From Dipodascopsis uninucleata var. uninucleata (Eukaryota > Ascomycota > Lipomycetes > Lipomycetales > Lipomycetaceae): a stretch of DNA of 64,000 nt. The position numbers were made by a program, and so were the translations under genes. The stretch is from contig JAJLTO010000012.1 of the NCBI GenBank assembly GCA_030568195.1, positions 470,381 through 534,380 of the forward strand, in the 5' to 3' direction. Shown piece by piece: positions 35,245-46,962 of the stretch. The notes under the pieces were generated by a model, which ran no database searches, was not told the origin of the DNA, and saw nothing but the letters and a program-made list of their open reading frames with translations. How positions within the stretch are numbered: position 1 is the stretch's first letter; each line of letters opens with the position of its first letter.

Positions 35245-36891
35245 ATGGCGTTGGGCACTCTTGTTTTAAGTCAAGTAAACAGTTTCTTCCAAATAGCAAC
35301 AGAGCGTCCTCTTACTGCGTTAGCACTGACTATTCCAGCAATATTTTTGATCTATATTGTTATCAATGAAGTGATCAGAGTTAGTGCTCGGGTCTCTGGC
35401 TTCGATGGTCCAAGAGGATTCCCTTTACTTGGAAATATTCCTCAGATTCGCTATAATGCGTCTGAGCGCTACCGCTCTTGGGCAAAGAAATATGGCCCTG
35501 TTTATCAGATACAGTTAGGAAATATTCCGATCCTCGTCGTAAACAGCGCGGCGGCAGCACAGGAGATATTTGTTAAAAATTCCAACTCGACAATATCTAG
35601 ACCTATGTTCTACACTTTCCACAAGGTAAGTAGCGATCTATAGGCTGTATTTTGTAGATCATTATATACTGACTGTTTCTAGGTCGTGTCAACTACAGCA
35701 GGATTTACAATTGGAACTTCTCCATACGATGAGAGTTTGAAACGTCGAAGGAAAGCGGCTGCTAGTGCTCTAAATCGTCCTTCTGTGCAATCGTACACGC
35801 CCCACATTGACTTAGAAACTAAAGAGTTTATCAAGGACGCGTTTGAAATTGGAAAAAAGGGACAATTAGCAATTGATCCTCTTCCAATTGTGCAACGTCT
35901 CTCTCTTAATCTTAGTTTGACACTTAATTGGGGAACCAGAATTGATAGTGTCCATGATCCCCTTTTCGAGGAAATTACAGAGGTTGAGGAATATGTTTCT
36001 CGCTTTAGAAGTACAACAGGTAATTTACAAGACTACGTTCCGTTATTTCGCCTGAATCCCTTAAATGGAAGTTCTAAGCTCGCGCGAAGTATGAGAGCTC
36101 GCAGAGATGTCTACTTAAAACAAATGAATAGGGAGCTTGAAGAGAGAATAGCAAATAAGACTCATAAGCCTTGCATTCAGGCTAATATCCTTCTGGATCC
36201 AGAGGCTAAATTAGATGCCACAGAGCTAATGTCTATTTCACTGACTATGGTTTCTGGTGGATTGGATACAATTACCACTCTAGTCGCCTGGGCACTTCCA
36301 CTTCTCGCTGCACGACCAGATATCCAGAAGAAGGCACACGAGGCTATTCGAAACACATACTCTGAGAACGCTATTCTTTGTGATCCTCTAGAAGACCAGA
36401 AGTGTGCTTATGTTGTTGCTCTTGTTCGTGAATTGTTACGAATGTACACACCATTACGTCTTGCTCTTCCTAGAGTTACTGAGAAGGACTTCCGCACGCA
36501 AGGTAAGCTGATTCCAAAGGGAACTGTCGTCTTCCTCAATGCTTGGGCCTGCAATATGGACTCTGATTTGTGGACTGATCCGGAAGTATTCCGACCTGAG
36601 AGGTTCTTGGAGAAGCCAAACGCTCCAATCTTTACCTATGGGCAGGGCTCAAGAATGTGCGCGGGCTATCTTCTCGGAAATAGGGAGCTTTATCTATTGT
36701 TCATGAGAATAATCTCTTGCTTTGAGATTATGAAGGCTGATAATGTTGATTGCGATCCATTGACAGGATTATCAGATCCTACCAGTCTTGTGTCAACGCC
36801 AAAGCCATACAAGATAGTGTTCAGACCCCGAAATAAAGATGTCCTGGAACAGGCTATCTTGAATCACATACCGGTGACCGTACCTAAGTAA
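35245..36891 (+). CDS. Cytochrome P450, CYP504-like (phenylacetate hydroxylase family)
   Basis: Exons 35245-35625 and 35683-36891 join to 529 residues; the 57-nt intron (GTAAGT/CTAG) restores FHK-VVSTTAG in frame. An N-terminal membrane anchor lies at about 24-42, then FDGPRGFPLLGN. The I-helix reads MVSGGLDTITT, the K-helix has ELLRMYTPLR (ExxR), and the heme loop is FTYGQGSRMCAG with the cysteine ligand at about 453. The stretch TTAGFTIGTSPYDESLKRRR and LNRPSVQSY are, from memory, characteristic of the fungal CYP504 phenylacetate 2-hydroxylase and 3-hydroxyphenylacetate 6-hydroxylase group, which feeds aromatic acids into the homogentisate pathway. Which substrate is used cannot be told. 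It is flanked by a zinc-cluster regulator and, tail to tail, by an anion permease, suggesting a small catabolic cluster. Confidence 0.88.
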
Positions 36892-37274
36892 CCTAGCTAA
36901 TTCCAGATATAGTCTGGGTAAAAATCATGTTTTAACTATTTATACTATTATTTATGTCATTTATATTACAGCTAATATGATTTACACGTATATATGTTTG
37001 CTTAATGTAGCTCGCTCCTATGCTTAATATTGTTATCTTACTTTTCATCATGACATAATGCTATCCCTGACAGTTACAGACAAATCTGAATGTGAACGTG
37101 GTGACGGCCGTACTCAGAGAATTTAGAGTACTTAGTGACATATCTAATATATAATTATCAACTGGAGGCAATCTGAAGAGATACAGTTATGCAATTTTTC
37201 AACTTAGCTGATAACAAAACAGGTATTATTATTGTAAACACAACAAAAAAATTACAACCAATTTTCCGAGGAAT
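36892..37274. other. 3' intergenic between the P450 and permease genes
   Basis: An AT-rich 383-base gap between convergent genes; no other feature seen. Confidence 0.5.
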
Positions 37275-38925
37275 TTATCTAACAAACTCCGAAGAGTTTA
37301 CGCCGATTTGATTCTTTGGCTCATCTACTGGACAGTGAGAACCGTAGTTTTCAATACTAGATACCTCCACGGCAAGCCCAAACTCATTAATAACTTTACC
37401 TAGTCGCTTTTGCTCCCACTTAAGGTAATAGAAGAATCCCAATATGGACAAAATCTCTAGTACAAGAATAGCAGCAGAAACTTGATAGCCAACTTTGTAG
37501 TGAGGGGCTTGAGGTGTAGGAAATATCACCAATGGTAACCATGCTGTCATTGCATAATTGAAAGTATTTCCAAAGCCCAATATCAACTGTCGAGCTTCAG
37601 CATCATCTTGGTATGCCTCTTCTCCCCAAGCGCTCACAATTGGCGATGCAGCTATACCGATGAAATTTATAAAATTCGCTGCCATCAACGCTCCAAAAGG
37701 TATATTCCACACTGAGAGCATAATATTTGCTACGAGCGAGAATATAACAGATACAATGGCCCAAATATATCGCTTACCAAGGACATCACCAAGTAATGAT
37801 AGAAGATACGAAGCTACGATAGTAATTGCATATCCACCACTGGGAATTACGTTCACTTGCTCTGTAGTGTATCTTCCAACGTCATTAAGCCATAGATTAA
37901 AATAACCTGTAGTGTTACCTACATTGCAGAGAATATAGGGGAATGTGAAAACCCAAGGTCGAGGAGATACAAGAAACTTCAGAAGCCTCTTTATAGTAAG
38001 TTCACGAGGAGGCTTTCTTCCGATAGCAAGCATACGGGAGGAACCGTAAGCTTTCTTTTTCTTGCTCAGCCATAATACGCGACAATTTGATGGGTGATCC
38101 GGAATACAGAAGAATCCCATGACTGCAACCGGCAATGATATTATTCCATCAATAAGAAAGGCCCATCGCCAACCCGCCATTCCATGACGACCGTTAAGTT
38201 GAGCATACACACCAGCCTGTATATATCCAGCCACCATCTGCGCAGCGCTGCTGGTCATCTCAAAAAGAGCGGTGCGCTTGCCCAGCTCTTCAGGAGCGTA
38301 CCAACTACCTAGTACGGTAACTAAACCTGGAAAGACAGTAGCTTCTGAAAGTCCAATTATGAATCTAATTCCGTATATAGTCTTTGCATCTTTACTAGCG
38401 GATAAACACATAGTTAAAATTGACCATAATAGCTCACAGCATGGAATAAAATATGATGCTCTCGTCTTAGCGATTATAATTTGAGTAGGCAGTGATCCTA
38501 TCAGATATCCAATATTAAAGTAAGTCGTAAACAAGTTCCTCTGCTGGCCATTTAGTTGGAGCTATATATGAAACTATTAATCCTTTCTGTTGGTATAATA
38601 TAATAGCAAAAATAAATAGAAAACTTACATCCGTAGCCATTCCACTAACGTAAGCGTTGGAAATATTAGCCTGATCGAGATATTTGAAGAAATATGACAA
38701 CAGAGAATAAGAGAAGAAGAAAAAATCAAGCCGTTGAACAAAACGACGCTCTCTTGGAGGTGTTTTGAAAGTATCCCAAAATATACCTGCAGTCAATCTC
38801 CATTTTGCTGGACTATATTCTTCTCGCACATAAACACTCTCCGGATCAATGATTCGACCGACATCCTGGTCAACACCTCCCTGGACATCAAGCCCTTTCT
38901 CAATGTTATCTTTGCGATTAAACAT
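37275..38925 (-). CDS. Anion:cation symporter family permease (Dal5/Liz1/Seo1-like, MFS)
   Basis: Exons 38925-38629 and 38561-37275 join to 527 residues with a 67-nt intron; the junction reads GMATD-LQLNGQQRN, matching the family. The N-terminus has PPRERRFVQRLDFFF, then a first span with YFFKYLDQANISNAYVSGM, typical of the yeast pantothenate and Seo1-type carriers as I recall them. FIIGLSEATVFPGLV and FLIDGIISLPVAVMGF follow, then a charged central loop and a second set of spans ending near TPQAPHYKVGY. Twelve membrane segments are expected at the plasma membrane. Family members carry allantoate, nicotinate, pantothenate and other small organic anions with protons. Its position tail to tail with the CYP504-like gene makes an aromatic acid a reasonable guess, no more. 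An (AT)n run precedes the start. Confidence 0.88.
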
Positions 38926-38990
38926 TCTTGATTTTGCGCTCTATAGCTCAGTACTTCCCTATTATAGAAATTTTATAGGTAAGTAAACGA

Positions 38991-38992
<2 letters not shown>

Positions 38993-39025
<33 letters not shown>
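38993..39025. repeat. (AT)n microsatellite upstream of the permease
   Basis: About 16 AT dinucleotides, 68 bases before the permease start codon on the minus strand. It may also serve as the TATA region. Confidence 0.9.
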
Positions 39026-39029
<4 letters not shown>

Positions 39030-40257
39030 TCTAATGGTCGCTTACGTAGATATCGTATCAGTTCTATCTATAGGGAAACAAACTTCGGTTACCTCTTAGT
39101 TACGCAAAACCACTATGAGCCACCGTACCTCTAATTATGAATTATAAAATTGTGAATCATTTTAATGGCTATCGATAACACCATACTCGGCAATCAATTT
39201 TAAGTACACTGAGCGCTATAAATTCTGCTATGACCATAGACTCGTCGTTTAACGAAATAGCTCTGGCATACTGCGCACAACCTCGTAACCATCTTACAAT
39301 GTAAAATGTCTAACATTTTCTGGACTAGAACCTCTCGCACGAATCTCTTGATTTGCTTGCGATTCTTATCACAGATGGTTGTAATTGAAAATGGGAGTAA
39401 AGAAGCATTAAGCATGAGCCAATTGTTATTTAGATCTCTAGTCTAATTACCTGTGGCTGATGAGCTAACTGATAATAAAGTGAGTGGACTGAACGCTACT
39501 GAATGACGACGATAGCTTAGTTTACCGGTTTCAATCATGTATCATCGAAGATAGTCAATCCTTCTATAAACATAATATTATATTTAAAATGACTATTAGA
39601 TTATTTTCTGGATGCTGGGAGACGCCAGAAGCAGCTTTCTTTGAAGATATGCTCCAAAGCAATACTGCTGATAGAGTAAATCTCCCAATCACGAGAGCTC
39701 CTTATATCGAGGGCCCTGGCGAAGCATAGACAAAAGCATAAATAGCTTAAATCTAAAAAACGCTAAGGTTATATAATATATACTATACTAAGTTCCGCGT
39801 CACTAGAGTCCGCATTATGGCATAGTAAAAGAAGTAAATACAAGTCTGTAAAGCCCTGGAAATTGGCTTCCCCTAAATATGAAAACGATGGCCCTTTTTA
39901 TGCTCTAATCTGTTATTATAAGCTAGATGCTCTTTCTAGATACTATAATAATCTAGTAAGGGTGTTCACCTCTCTGTGTAAACGTTATTGTTTGTCGTTT
40001 GTCCACGCTAGTTGAGCGATAAAGCAAGACACAGTGTTAGCTTTTGTATTAGTATCTTTATCGATAGGTTCTGATAGAGATTGACATTAGCGTAGATGCA
40101 ACATGAACGATAGATAAAGACGACGTAGTCGCTATTGTACGCATGATCGTGCCCATAGGCGTTTTCACATTTATTGCCTAATATAAGCAGTGATATGCGT
40201 AGGACCAGACTAAAAAAGACCGCATGACAATAGAATCAATTAAACCACTTTAAGACT

Positions 40258-40280
40258 GCATATTATAGCACGCATATTAT
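40258..40280. repeat. Partial 14-bp tandem duplication
   Basis: GCATATTAT occurs at 40258 and again at 40272, period 14; the intervening bases have diverged. Confidence 0.55.
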
Positions 40281-40572
40281 TCGGAAATTGCGCGTGAATC
40301 CATTATGTGCTTTGTGGTAGATTAGAGGTTCGGCACTGACATCTAAGGATGCAACGTCAAGCGAACAGTTCGCTACATAACAGTGTTACATTGTACCGTA
40401 TAATAAAGTAAGAATCATGACTATGAGTCTTTCAGCTTTTAATAGTAGCTCAGCATGGACGGTTTACACTTAATACTTGGCGTGCTGACTTTTTTAAGAC
40501 CGCAAAGTTGATTCAAAAGACAAATATATTTTAGCTGATAAATAACAATTTGTATGTACATATAACATGTGT

Positions 40573-40670
40573 GGCCGTGTGGTCTAGTCGTATGATACTC
40601 GCTTTGGGAGGATCCTTAATTGGTTCATTGAATTTGCGAGTGGTCCAGGGTTCAATTCCCTGCTCGGCCC
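40573..40670 (+). tRNA. tRNA-Pro(UGG) with a 26-base intron
   Basis: A cloverleaf can be drawn. The acceptor stem is GGCCGTG with CTCGGCC (one T-T mismatch at pair 6-67) and discriminator C at 40670. The A box is TGGTCTAGTCG and the B box is GGTTCAATTCC. The anticodon stem is CTCGC/GCGAG with loop TTTGGG+T and anticodon TGG at 40605-40607. An intron at about 40609-40634 lies at the standard position one base after the anticodon. The T stem is CAGGG/CCCTG. A poly-T pol III terminator follows. Proline tRNAs with UGG anticodons also carry introns in S. cerevisiae. No CCA is encoded, as expected in a eukaryote. Confidence 0.93.
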
Positions 40671-43392
40671 TTCAATTTTTTGAAATTTTTTTTTCAAACG
40701 AAATTGCTCCGCAATGCTTTAATATCTAGGTAAAAATGTTCTATCAACTTTATTTAGAGCAAGTCTTTATTCTCGTCTAGCAAAGTATATTCGTTTTGCT
40801 TTTAGCATCATAGTATTCTAATTTGGCAAATGACTAAACCGGATTGTAGAATTGTATGTGGATTATAAAGATTTACTATACAACATTTGTAAGAAAATAA
40901 GACCTCTTATATACTATCATTATTGGAGCTGAAATCATCGCCTCAATCTTTTTTAACTACTATCAGCTTATATTTATAATACGTGTGTATGTATAATTTA
41001 AAACAATTCCACATACGGTTTACTAGTAATATAAATCAACTGTTTTCGAAATTAATAATTATATTCTCAGTGAACTGGTTTCCCCAAGGGCCTCGTGGTA
41101 TCGTCATATTTCTCTTCAAGAATAGTCCGATGGGGTTTAGTATCGCACGGTAGATAGCTACCTTGCTGTATCCAAATTGCCCATCGTTCGGCAGAAAATT
41201 CGCTGGACAGAACAGTGATATTGTCAGTGACCATCAGCTAGTAGTGCATCCAGTTTGGCACACTTAGCTCGAGAAAAGTCGGTATATGTCAGCTGGAAGT
41301 TACTATATTCTGCCCTTGTAATTGACCTTCAGAGGATAATAATAAAATGGTATTCGCTCTGTTTCGGTTGAAACAATGAGTACAAAGTCCTCGTGATCCG
41401 TAAAGCTCTGATGAATTTTTCAAGTTATGTGGCAGTCTTGTCTAAAGATATAGAGCTCAGCTTCTCAGAGTCGATTTACAGGCTAATGATATTGTAAATA
41501 TTCTACGCAAATTCGTAATTTTGAGTACTCCCTTACGCATATTCATAGATATTCCGATGATCAAAGTGGATTTAATTGCGTCCTGCTGTGCGATATGCTA
41601 AGATTGCAAATAGAATATTGAAAGGTGAAATATTGGTAATCCTCTCTGCGACAAGTGATGAAGCAATTCGCTTCATAGTCGCTCAAGCAGGTCTTAAAAT
41701 GACCAAATAATACAGCTGACTGTTTTCGTTTGGAAATATAACCCATCAAGCAGCCCAAGTTCCTTGTCGTTGTATAGTAAAGAACACGATCATTAACATA
41801 CTAGTATGAAGCCCAGTAACAGGAAGATCGCAACGCAAAATACTCACTCTATTGAAAAATCGTTTATCTTGCTTTCACAGGTAGTAAAAGCAGAGGTAGT
41901 TCGCGACATCACAGAGCGAGCATGAAGCAATGACCAATACAGCCGTGGAATACTCGTAGGTGAAAACATATGAGAAAACCATGAACCTTAAATTGTCCAG
42001 ATATGTTGCGCGCCAGACTCCTCGAAGCGATCGTAGACTTTAGAGATATCTCCAGAACAACGCAGCGTTAATAGACTGATCATTCTCATCACTCTCCTGA
42101 TAGCTATCTTTGAAATCTTCTGAAAGAAAACTCCACAGCCGATTTCTATGATGCCATTCATTTTATTGCATTTTCAGGATCTACGAGATGATGTACCACG
42201 AGGGACAGAGATAAAAACGACCACAGAAATTCTGAATTTTATTGACGATTATAAACACGCTTGATTTCGAACAGTTTAATTTTCAGCTGAATTTGAACAT
42301 TAGCGATAATTTAATCGTGTAGTCCGTTATTCTGCTATACACCATTTCGGTACCTTAAACACTGGCGAGGCGGCAGTCATAGAAGAGCCGCGCGCTACAC
42401 GTAATATTATTTTAGCTTCATGGGTATAATACTGTCACCACCTCATTTCCAGTACTTTCGCAAGGGCTCTCTATATCATACGAACAGATACTTAATAGTT
42501 TTAGTATCTGTTAAAATGCTTTGCCAATTTAGCCGCATGAAAGTCGGTGTGTAAATGTTTAGTATAGGCATCGTCAGGCAAGGCTTGACAATAGGCTAGT
42601 CGCATCGCATATATGAGTCTGCAAAGGACTGAAGTTATTATTTTATGTAAAGACTAATGTGTAGTTATGATCATGAGATCCTCTGTAGGGAATAATAAGT
42701 AAATATAGAGAGGAAATATATTCTTATTTGCATTAAATGTTGTCTTAACATACCACAGGAGTCGTAAGACCATAAAAATTTGGCGAAATCAACGCCTCAG
42801 AGTTTAGACTGCGTAGGTACTGTCGCCATAAAGAAGCTTACATTACGATTGCATATATTCCTATTGGCCGCCACCTCTAGATGTTTCTAATGTATAGCTC
42901 TTGTAAAGTGGATGAGACGATTATTGAGTCTGACGCTAAGGTGACGCCAAGATGGCATCTTGAAGTATCAAGGTTTCTTCTCCAAGCAGACTTCACGTAA
43001 GTATTAGAAACGCCAAACTGTTCGAAATTCAGATACGATATCTGCACCAGATTCGGTTAAATGATATTGTCATATAGTGACCAATTCAATGAAAGTGTAT
43101 TTATGAACTTGACTAGAAGGAATGTATTTCTTATTTAAAATACCTGAATGGTCATAAGTTTAAGACAAGCTTTAGAGACCAGAGGGCCTTGATGGTTACG
43201 AGTGCTTGTAAGAGCCACCAAAACTTTGCTACTTTTTGAAAAAATTGCATCCTATGGACTAGCTGTGTTACAACTATGGTATAGTTGTATCTACATGGTC
43301 TGAAATTGAGTAGTTAATTTGCGTGGTTAACATCGTGCGGGTCCCAAATGACTAGGAAGGTACTTCTCTTCAAAATGCAAATAATTTGCTAC

Positions 43393-43400
43393 TATAAAAG
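43393..43400 (+). promoter_or_regulatory. TATA box of the zinc transporter
   Basis: TATAAAAG about 60 bases before the start codon at 43459. I looked for a Zap1 site (ACCTTNAAGGT) in the last 450 bases and found none. Confidence 0.5.
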
Positions 43401-43458
43401 GACTGACAGATGTCATATTCTCAATTGCATATAGCCTAACAATAGAAATATCTCCAAA

Positions 43459-44598
43459 ATGTCAGATCCTGCTTGGCAAACACTAGACCCTGACCTCGTT
43501 ACCGTTGGTAACGATTCCGTTTCCGATGCTTGGAAAGTATGCGTTATTGATGGCGTGTACTTTGGCGGAAACGAATACAATGGAAACCTGGGTGCTAGAA
43601 TATCTTCAGTCTTTGTGATTTTATTTGTCAGTACAGGATTTACTCTGTTTCCTATTATCTCTAAAGAGATGAAGAGCATTAGAATTCCACTCATCGTATA
43701 CACGATTGCCAGAAACTTCGGTACTGGTGTTATCGTAGCTACTGCCTTTGTACATCTGATGGATCCAGCGTATGGTGAAATTGGCCCCAGTACTTGTATC
43801 GGTCGCACGGGCAACTGGGCAGTGTATTCCTGGCCACCAGCTATTATTTTGGTTACTGTGTTCGTGATTTTCGCTGTTGATCTTTACAGTGCTGCTTTTG
43901 TTGAAAGGAGATTTGGTGTCGCTGAGAGTTGTCATGGTGATGACGCCATTAGGAACGCAATCATCAGGGATGATCAGGGAGTTAATGGTGAGGTTCACGC
44001 TGACTGCAGCGATCACGTCTATTCTGAAGACCAATATACGAAGAACGACCAAAAGGAGGTTGCTACAGTTGATAGTGGATCTGAAGTTTTACTTTTAACT
44101 TCTAAGAAACAATTTGAGTCAGAAATCGCTGCATTTCTTGTTCTTGAATTCGGCGTTGTATTTCATTCAGTAATGATTGGATTAAACTTAGGAACTGCTG
44201 GAGACGAATTCAAGACTTTATATCCGGTTATTGTCTTCCATCAGAGCTTTGAAGGTCTGGGTATTGGTTCTAGACTTTCAGCAATTCTTTGTCCACCAGA
44301 AAAAAGATGGTACAAGTTTGCTTTGCCAATTATTTATGGTTTGACCACACCTATATCTATTGCTATTGGACTGGGTGTTAGAACTACCTACAATAGCAAT
44401 TCATTCACTGTAAACATTGTCTCTGGTGTTCTTGATTCTATTTCAGCCGGAATTCTTATATACACTGGTCTTGTTGAGCTCTTGGCTCGTGATTTTATTT
44501 TCTGTAAGCAGAAGCCTAGCTTGTCTTCTCTGACGCTTTCTCTATTTGTCGTTGCACTTGGTGCAGGCATCATGGCATTGCTTGGAAAATGGGCTTAA
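43459..44598 (+). CDS. ZIP-family zinc transporter (Zrt1/Zrt2 type)
   Basis: 379 residues in one exon, starting at the only suitable ATG. ZIP signatures are intact: ARNFGTGVIVATAFVHL in TM2-TM3, then a variable cytoplasmic loop at about 155-215 with only a few histidines (HADCSDH), then TM4 with EFGVVFHSVMIG (Glu230, His236) and TM5 with HQSFEGLGIG (His261, Glu265), the metal-binding helices. Eight membrane spans are expected. It should import Zn(II), possibly iron, across the plasma membrane. The length matches Zrt1 (376 residues); the metal preference and the high- or low-affinity type cannot be told. It is isolated, with 4.5 kb of gene-poor DNA upstream and a convergent phosphatase gene downstream. 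Confidence 0.92.
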   Translation: MSDPAWQTLDPDLVTVGNDSVSDAWKVCVIDGVYFGGNEYNGNLGARISSVFVILFVSTGFTLFPIISKEMKSIRIPLIVYTIARNFGTGVIVATAFVHLMDPAYGEIGPSTCIGRTGNWAVYSWPPAIILVTVFVIFAVDLYSAAFVERRFGVAESCHGDDAIRNAIIRDDQGVNGEVHADCSDHVYSEDQYTKNDQKEVATVDSGSEVLLLTSKKQFESEIAAFLVLEFGVVFHSVMIGLNLGTAGDEFKTLYPVIVFHQSFEGLGIGSRLSAILCPPEKRWYKFALPIIYGLTTPISIAIGLGVRTTYNSNSFTVNIVSGVLDSISAGILIYTGLVELLARDFIFCKQKPSLSSLTLSLFVVALGAGIMALLGKWA

Positions 44599-45237
44599 AA
44601 GTACGCGTTTAGATGGAACAATGACGATTTAAGTCATGTAGGACTGATTTTGGATAATATGTAATCGAAGGCAAGGAAATAGTATGCCGGTTTAGAACAA
44701 AATAAGTAATAGATAGCTAATCCTATAGTTTAGTACCATTTTAACTTAAACAGGTTACTCCAACATGCCCATGACATGATAGTAGCAATGAAAAGGCAGC
44801 AAAAGATGACTGAATTTATTATTAGAGATTTCGTGTGGATAAAAATATTGACCTAGAACCAGTAACTTAAGAAGATCAAATCTTGTAGCTCCCAACGGAA
44901 GAGCAGCTGTTCATACTAAATATTTTGAGACGCAACAGAAATCAAGATTCAGTTACCATTAAAAGTAAGATCGGCTTGGGATGATAAGTCAAATTGTAAG
45001 TGTTCAGACCTTCAGAATGTGCGAGATAATGTGTTATTGCCAGGAATCATTATCTAGCAGATATTTACTGAGCCACTTTCGGACGTTACAGCTGGGAAAG
45101 AAAATAAAGATATCCAGTTGACAAAAGTAAATTAGTATTAAATTAAACTCTCTTTTTTAAAATCAAACCTATTTTATACAGTTTTTTAAACAGCTTTTAG
45201 AAAATAATAAAATAAGGTCCGTTAAGAACAGTTACAT
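44599..45237. other. 3' intergenic between the ZIP and phosphatase genes
   Basis: An AT-rich 639-base gap between convergent genes; nothing else seen. Confidence 0.5.
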
Positions 45238-46962
45238 TTATTCATTACAAAGAGCAATGATGTCATCAGGAACATACTTTTTCAAGATCTTAATGAGTTG
45301 AGTCAGTGGCATCCATTCAAGATCACCATATATGGTCTTAAGGGTGTGCCCACTGTAGAGAACACGCACATAATGCTGAGACTTCGACGTCTCCCAGATC
45401 TCAAAAGCGATGTTGGAAGCCATCGCTGGCCAACGTAGAGCCTTGATACCAAGAGCACCCAAGACAGGTCCAATATCACCATCATGGACAAAAGTGTGGC
45501 GGAAAACGTAGTCCTTGTCACCTCTGAGAACCGCTTCAAAGTTGCTGACAATCTCGCCAATGAAAAGACCTTCTACAAGGGTGATATACTTGGCTACATA
45601 CGGATTTGTTCTCCAGTAGTAATTCCACTCCCAGTCACCAGCACGAAAGACTTCGTAAGCATCCTTCTCGGAAACACATTTAGAAGTATCATTGAAGGTA
45701 CATGGAAGACTGTAACCATTGCATAAACGTCCCTGGAAGTTGTCAGAGAAGTGGTCAAAGGTTGACTGCCAGTCACTAGAAGTCGCGCCGAACATATCAC
45801 CAAGCCTTGCACGGAGATCAGCGGTGGCATTCAAGTGAGCCTGCCACTCTTCAGTGGCCATGTAGGCATTTTGAGTGGAGCTAATAGCACTGCAGGAGTA
45901 TCCTTCGTTGACGGTGTCAACAGCGCTAGTCTGTTGGTGCAGAGCAAGCGAACCTTGATATTCGGGCCAGATACCACGGAGGACACCACCAGCGCTCTGC
46001 TGGGTCAATGCAGATTCAGAAGATCGGAACCAGACACCGGCATGATAAGGAGACTTTGGGAAGAGACCAAGCTTCTCGCCATATACTCCCCAAAGATCGC
46101 GACCGTGCTGGTAGCCGTCAAGATATCCACCTAGAGTCAACTGAGGGAACTGGCACGTACCGTTGATGTAGCTATCGACAAAAGGATTAGACGGGTCCGT
46201 GTATGTCTGCGCGAACACCGGAATAGGTGGGATAGCGCTGTATCCACCAGCATACAAGAATGGCTGGATATCATCGCACCAGTATGGGTGTGCCTATAGA
46301 GAGCAATGAAATCAGCGTACATATCCATAAAAATCGGAAAAGTGGCGGTGAATAGCCAACAATTAACGTAACGAAACGCATCTATTTAATTCCGTGCATA
46401 TAACACTAGTAAAAGTGCTAAAACTACTTTGAATAGAGAAATCAATCGTTATTTACAAACGTTTAGTCATACGGCAGGCATGTAGACATTACGACATGGA
46501 ATAAGATGTACGGCACACACGACATAATAGCATGATAGTCGGACGAGTTGATTAGCTGGTATCAGCCGCCCGATGCATGATAAAGAAATATAAGGAGAAG
46601 AAGCTTACCTCACCACCGGGGAATAAATTGTATGGAGTGCGACGCTGATGACGCTGCAGGTACTCAAGGTACACGATCTTTGCCTTCACATCATGGTTAG
46701 CTACAGGCTTTGGGAGCTCGTACTCAGTCTTGCGCGGGTGAGGCATAGTGCAATAGTCATAGATACCATAGTGCTCAACCGCAGAGACGTGTTCTCTTGG
46801 AGCGGCATAGATGCCACCGTAGGTACCAAGTGATGAGTCACTGATCCACTTGGTACTGTTGATATTAGGAGGGTAAAAAGTATCGATTGGACTCAATGCC
46901 TTAGCGGCAGCAGGCACCGCAGCAATGCAGGCGAGCGCGAGAGACAGAGTAGGAGAAACCAT
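45238..46962 (-). CDS. Secreted histidine acid phosphatase (branch 2)
   Basis: Exons 46962-46609 and 46293-45238 join to 469 residues with a 315-nt intron, the longest in this window. Residues 1-20 form a signal peptide (MVSPTLSLALACIAAVPAAA). The catalytic motif is RHQRRTP at 104-110 in place of the usual RHGxRxP; the nucleophile His105 and both arginines remain. The C-terminal proton-donor motif is FVHDGDIGPVLG. Many N-x-S/T sites fit a secreted glycoprotein. The layout resembles the acid-phosphatase-like proteins related to animal PXYLP1 more than yeast Pho5, but I cannot place it firmly. It would remove phosphate from organic substrates outside the cell or in the secretory path. The start codon opens a good signal peptide. 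An (AT)n TATA-like run lies about 90 bases upstream. Confidence 0.85.

Larger units (their letters stand above)
38926..43458. other. 4.5-kb gene desert with one tRNA
   Basis: Apart from the tRNA-Pro at 40573-40670, no protein gene is recognisable. The left end holds the permease promoter with an (AT)n run at 38993-39025; the right end holds the zinc-transporter promoter. Frames at 39200-39415 (-) and 41561-41758 (-) resemble nothing known. A partial 14-bp-period duplication is at 40258-40280. Confidence 0.55.

Noticed and set aside
43000-43458. Zap1 zinc-response element upstream of the ZIP gene
   Set aside because: No ACCTTNAAGGT or near match was seen in the last 450 bases.
38926-43458. 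Centromere in one of the gene deserts
   Set aside because: No distinguishing repeat, palindrome or extreme AT core sets any desert apart, and several similar deserts exist in one 64-kb window.
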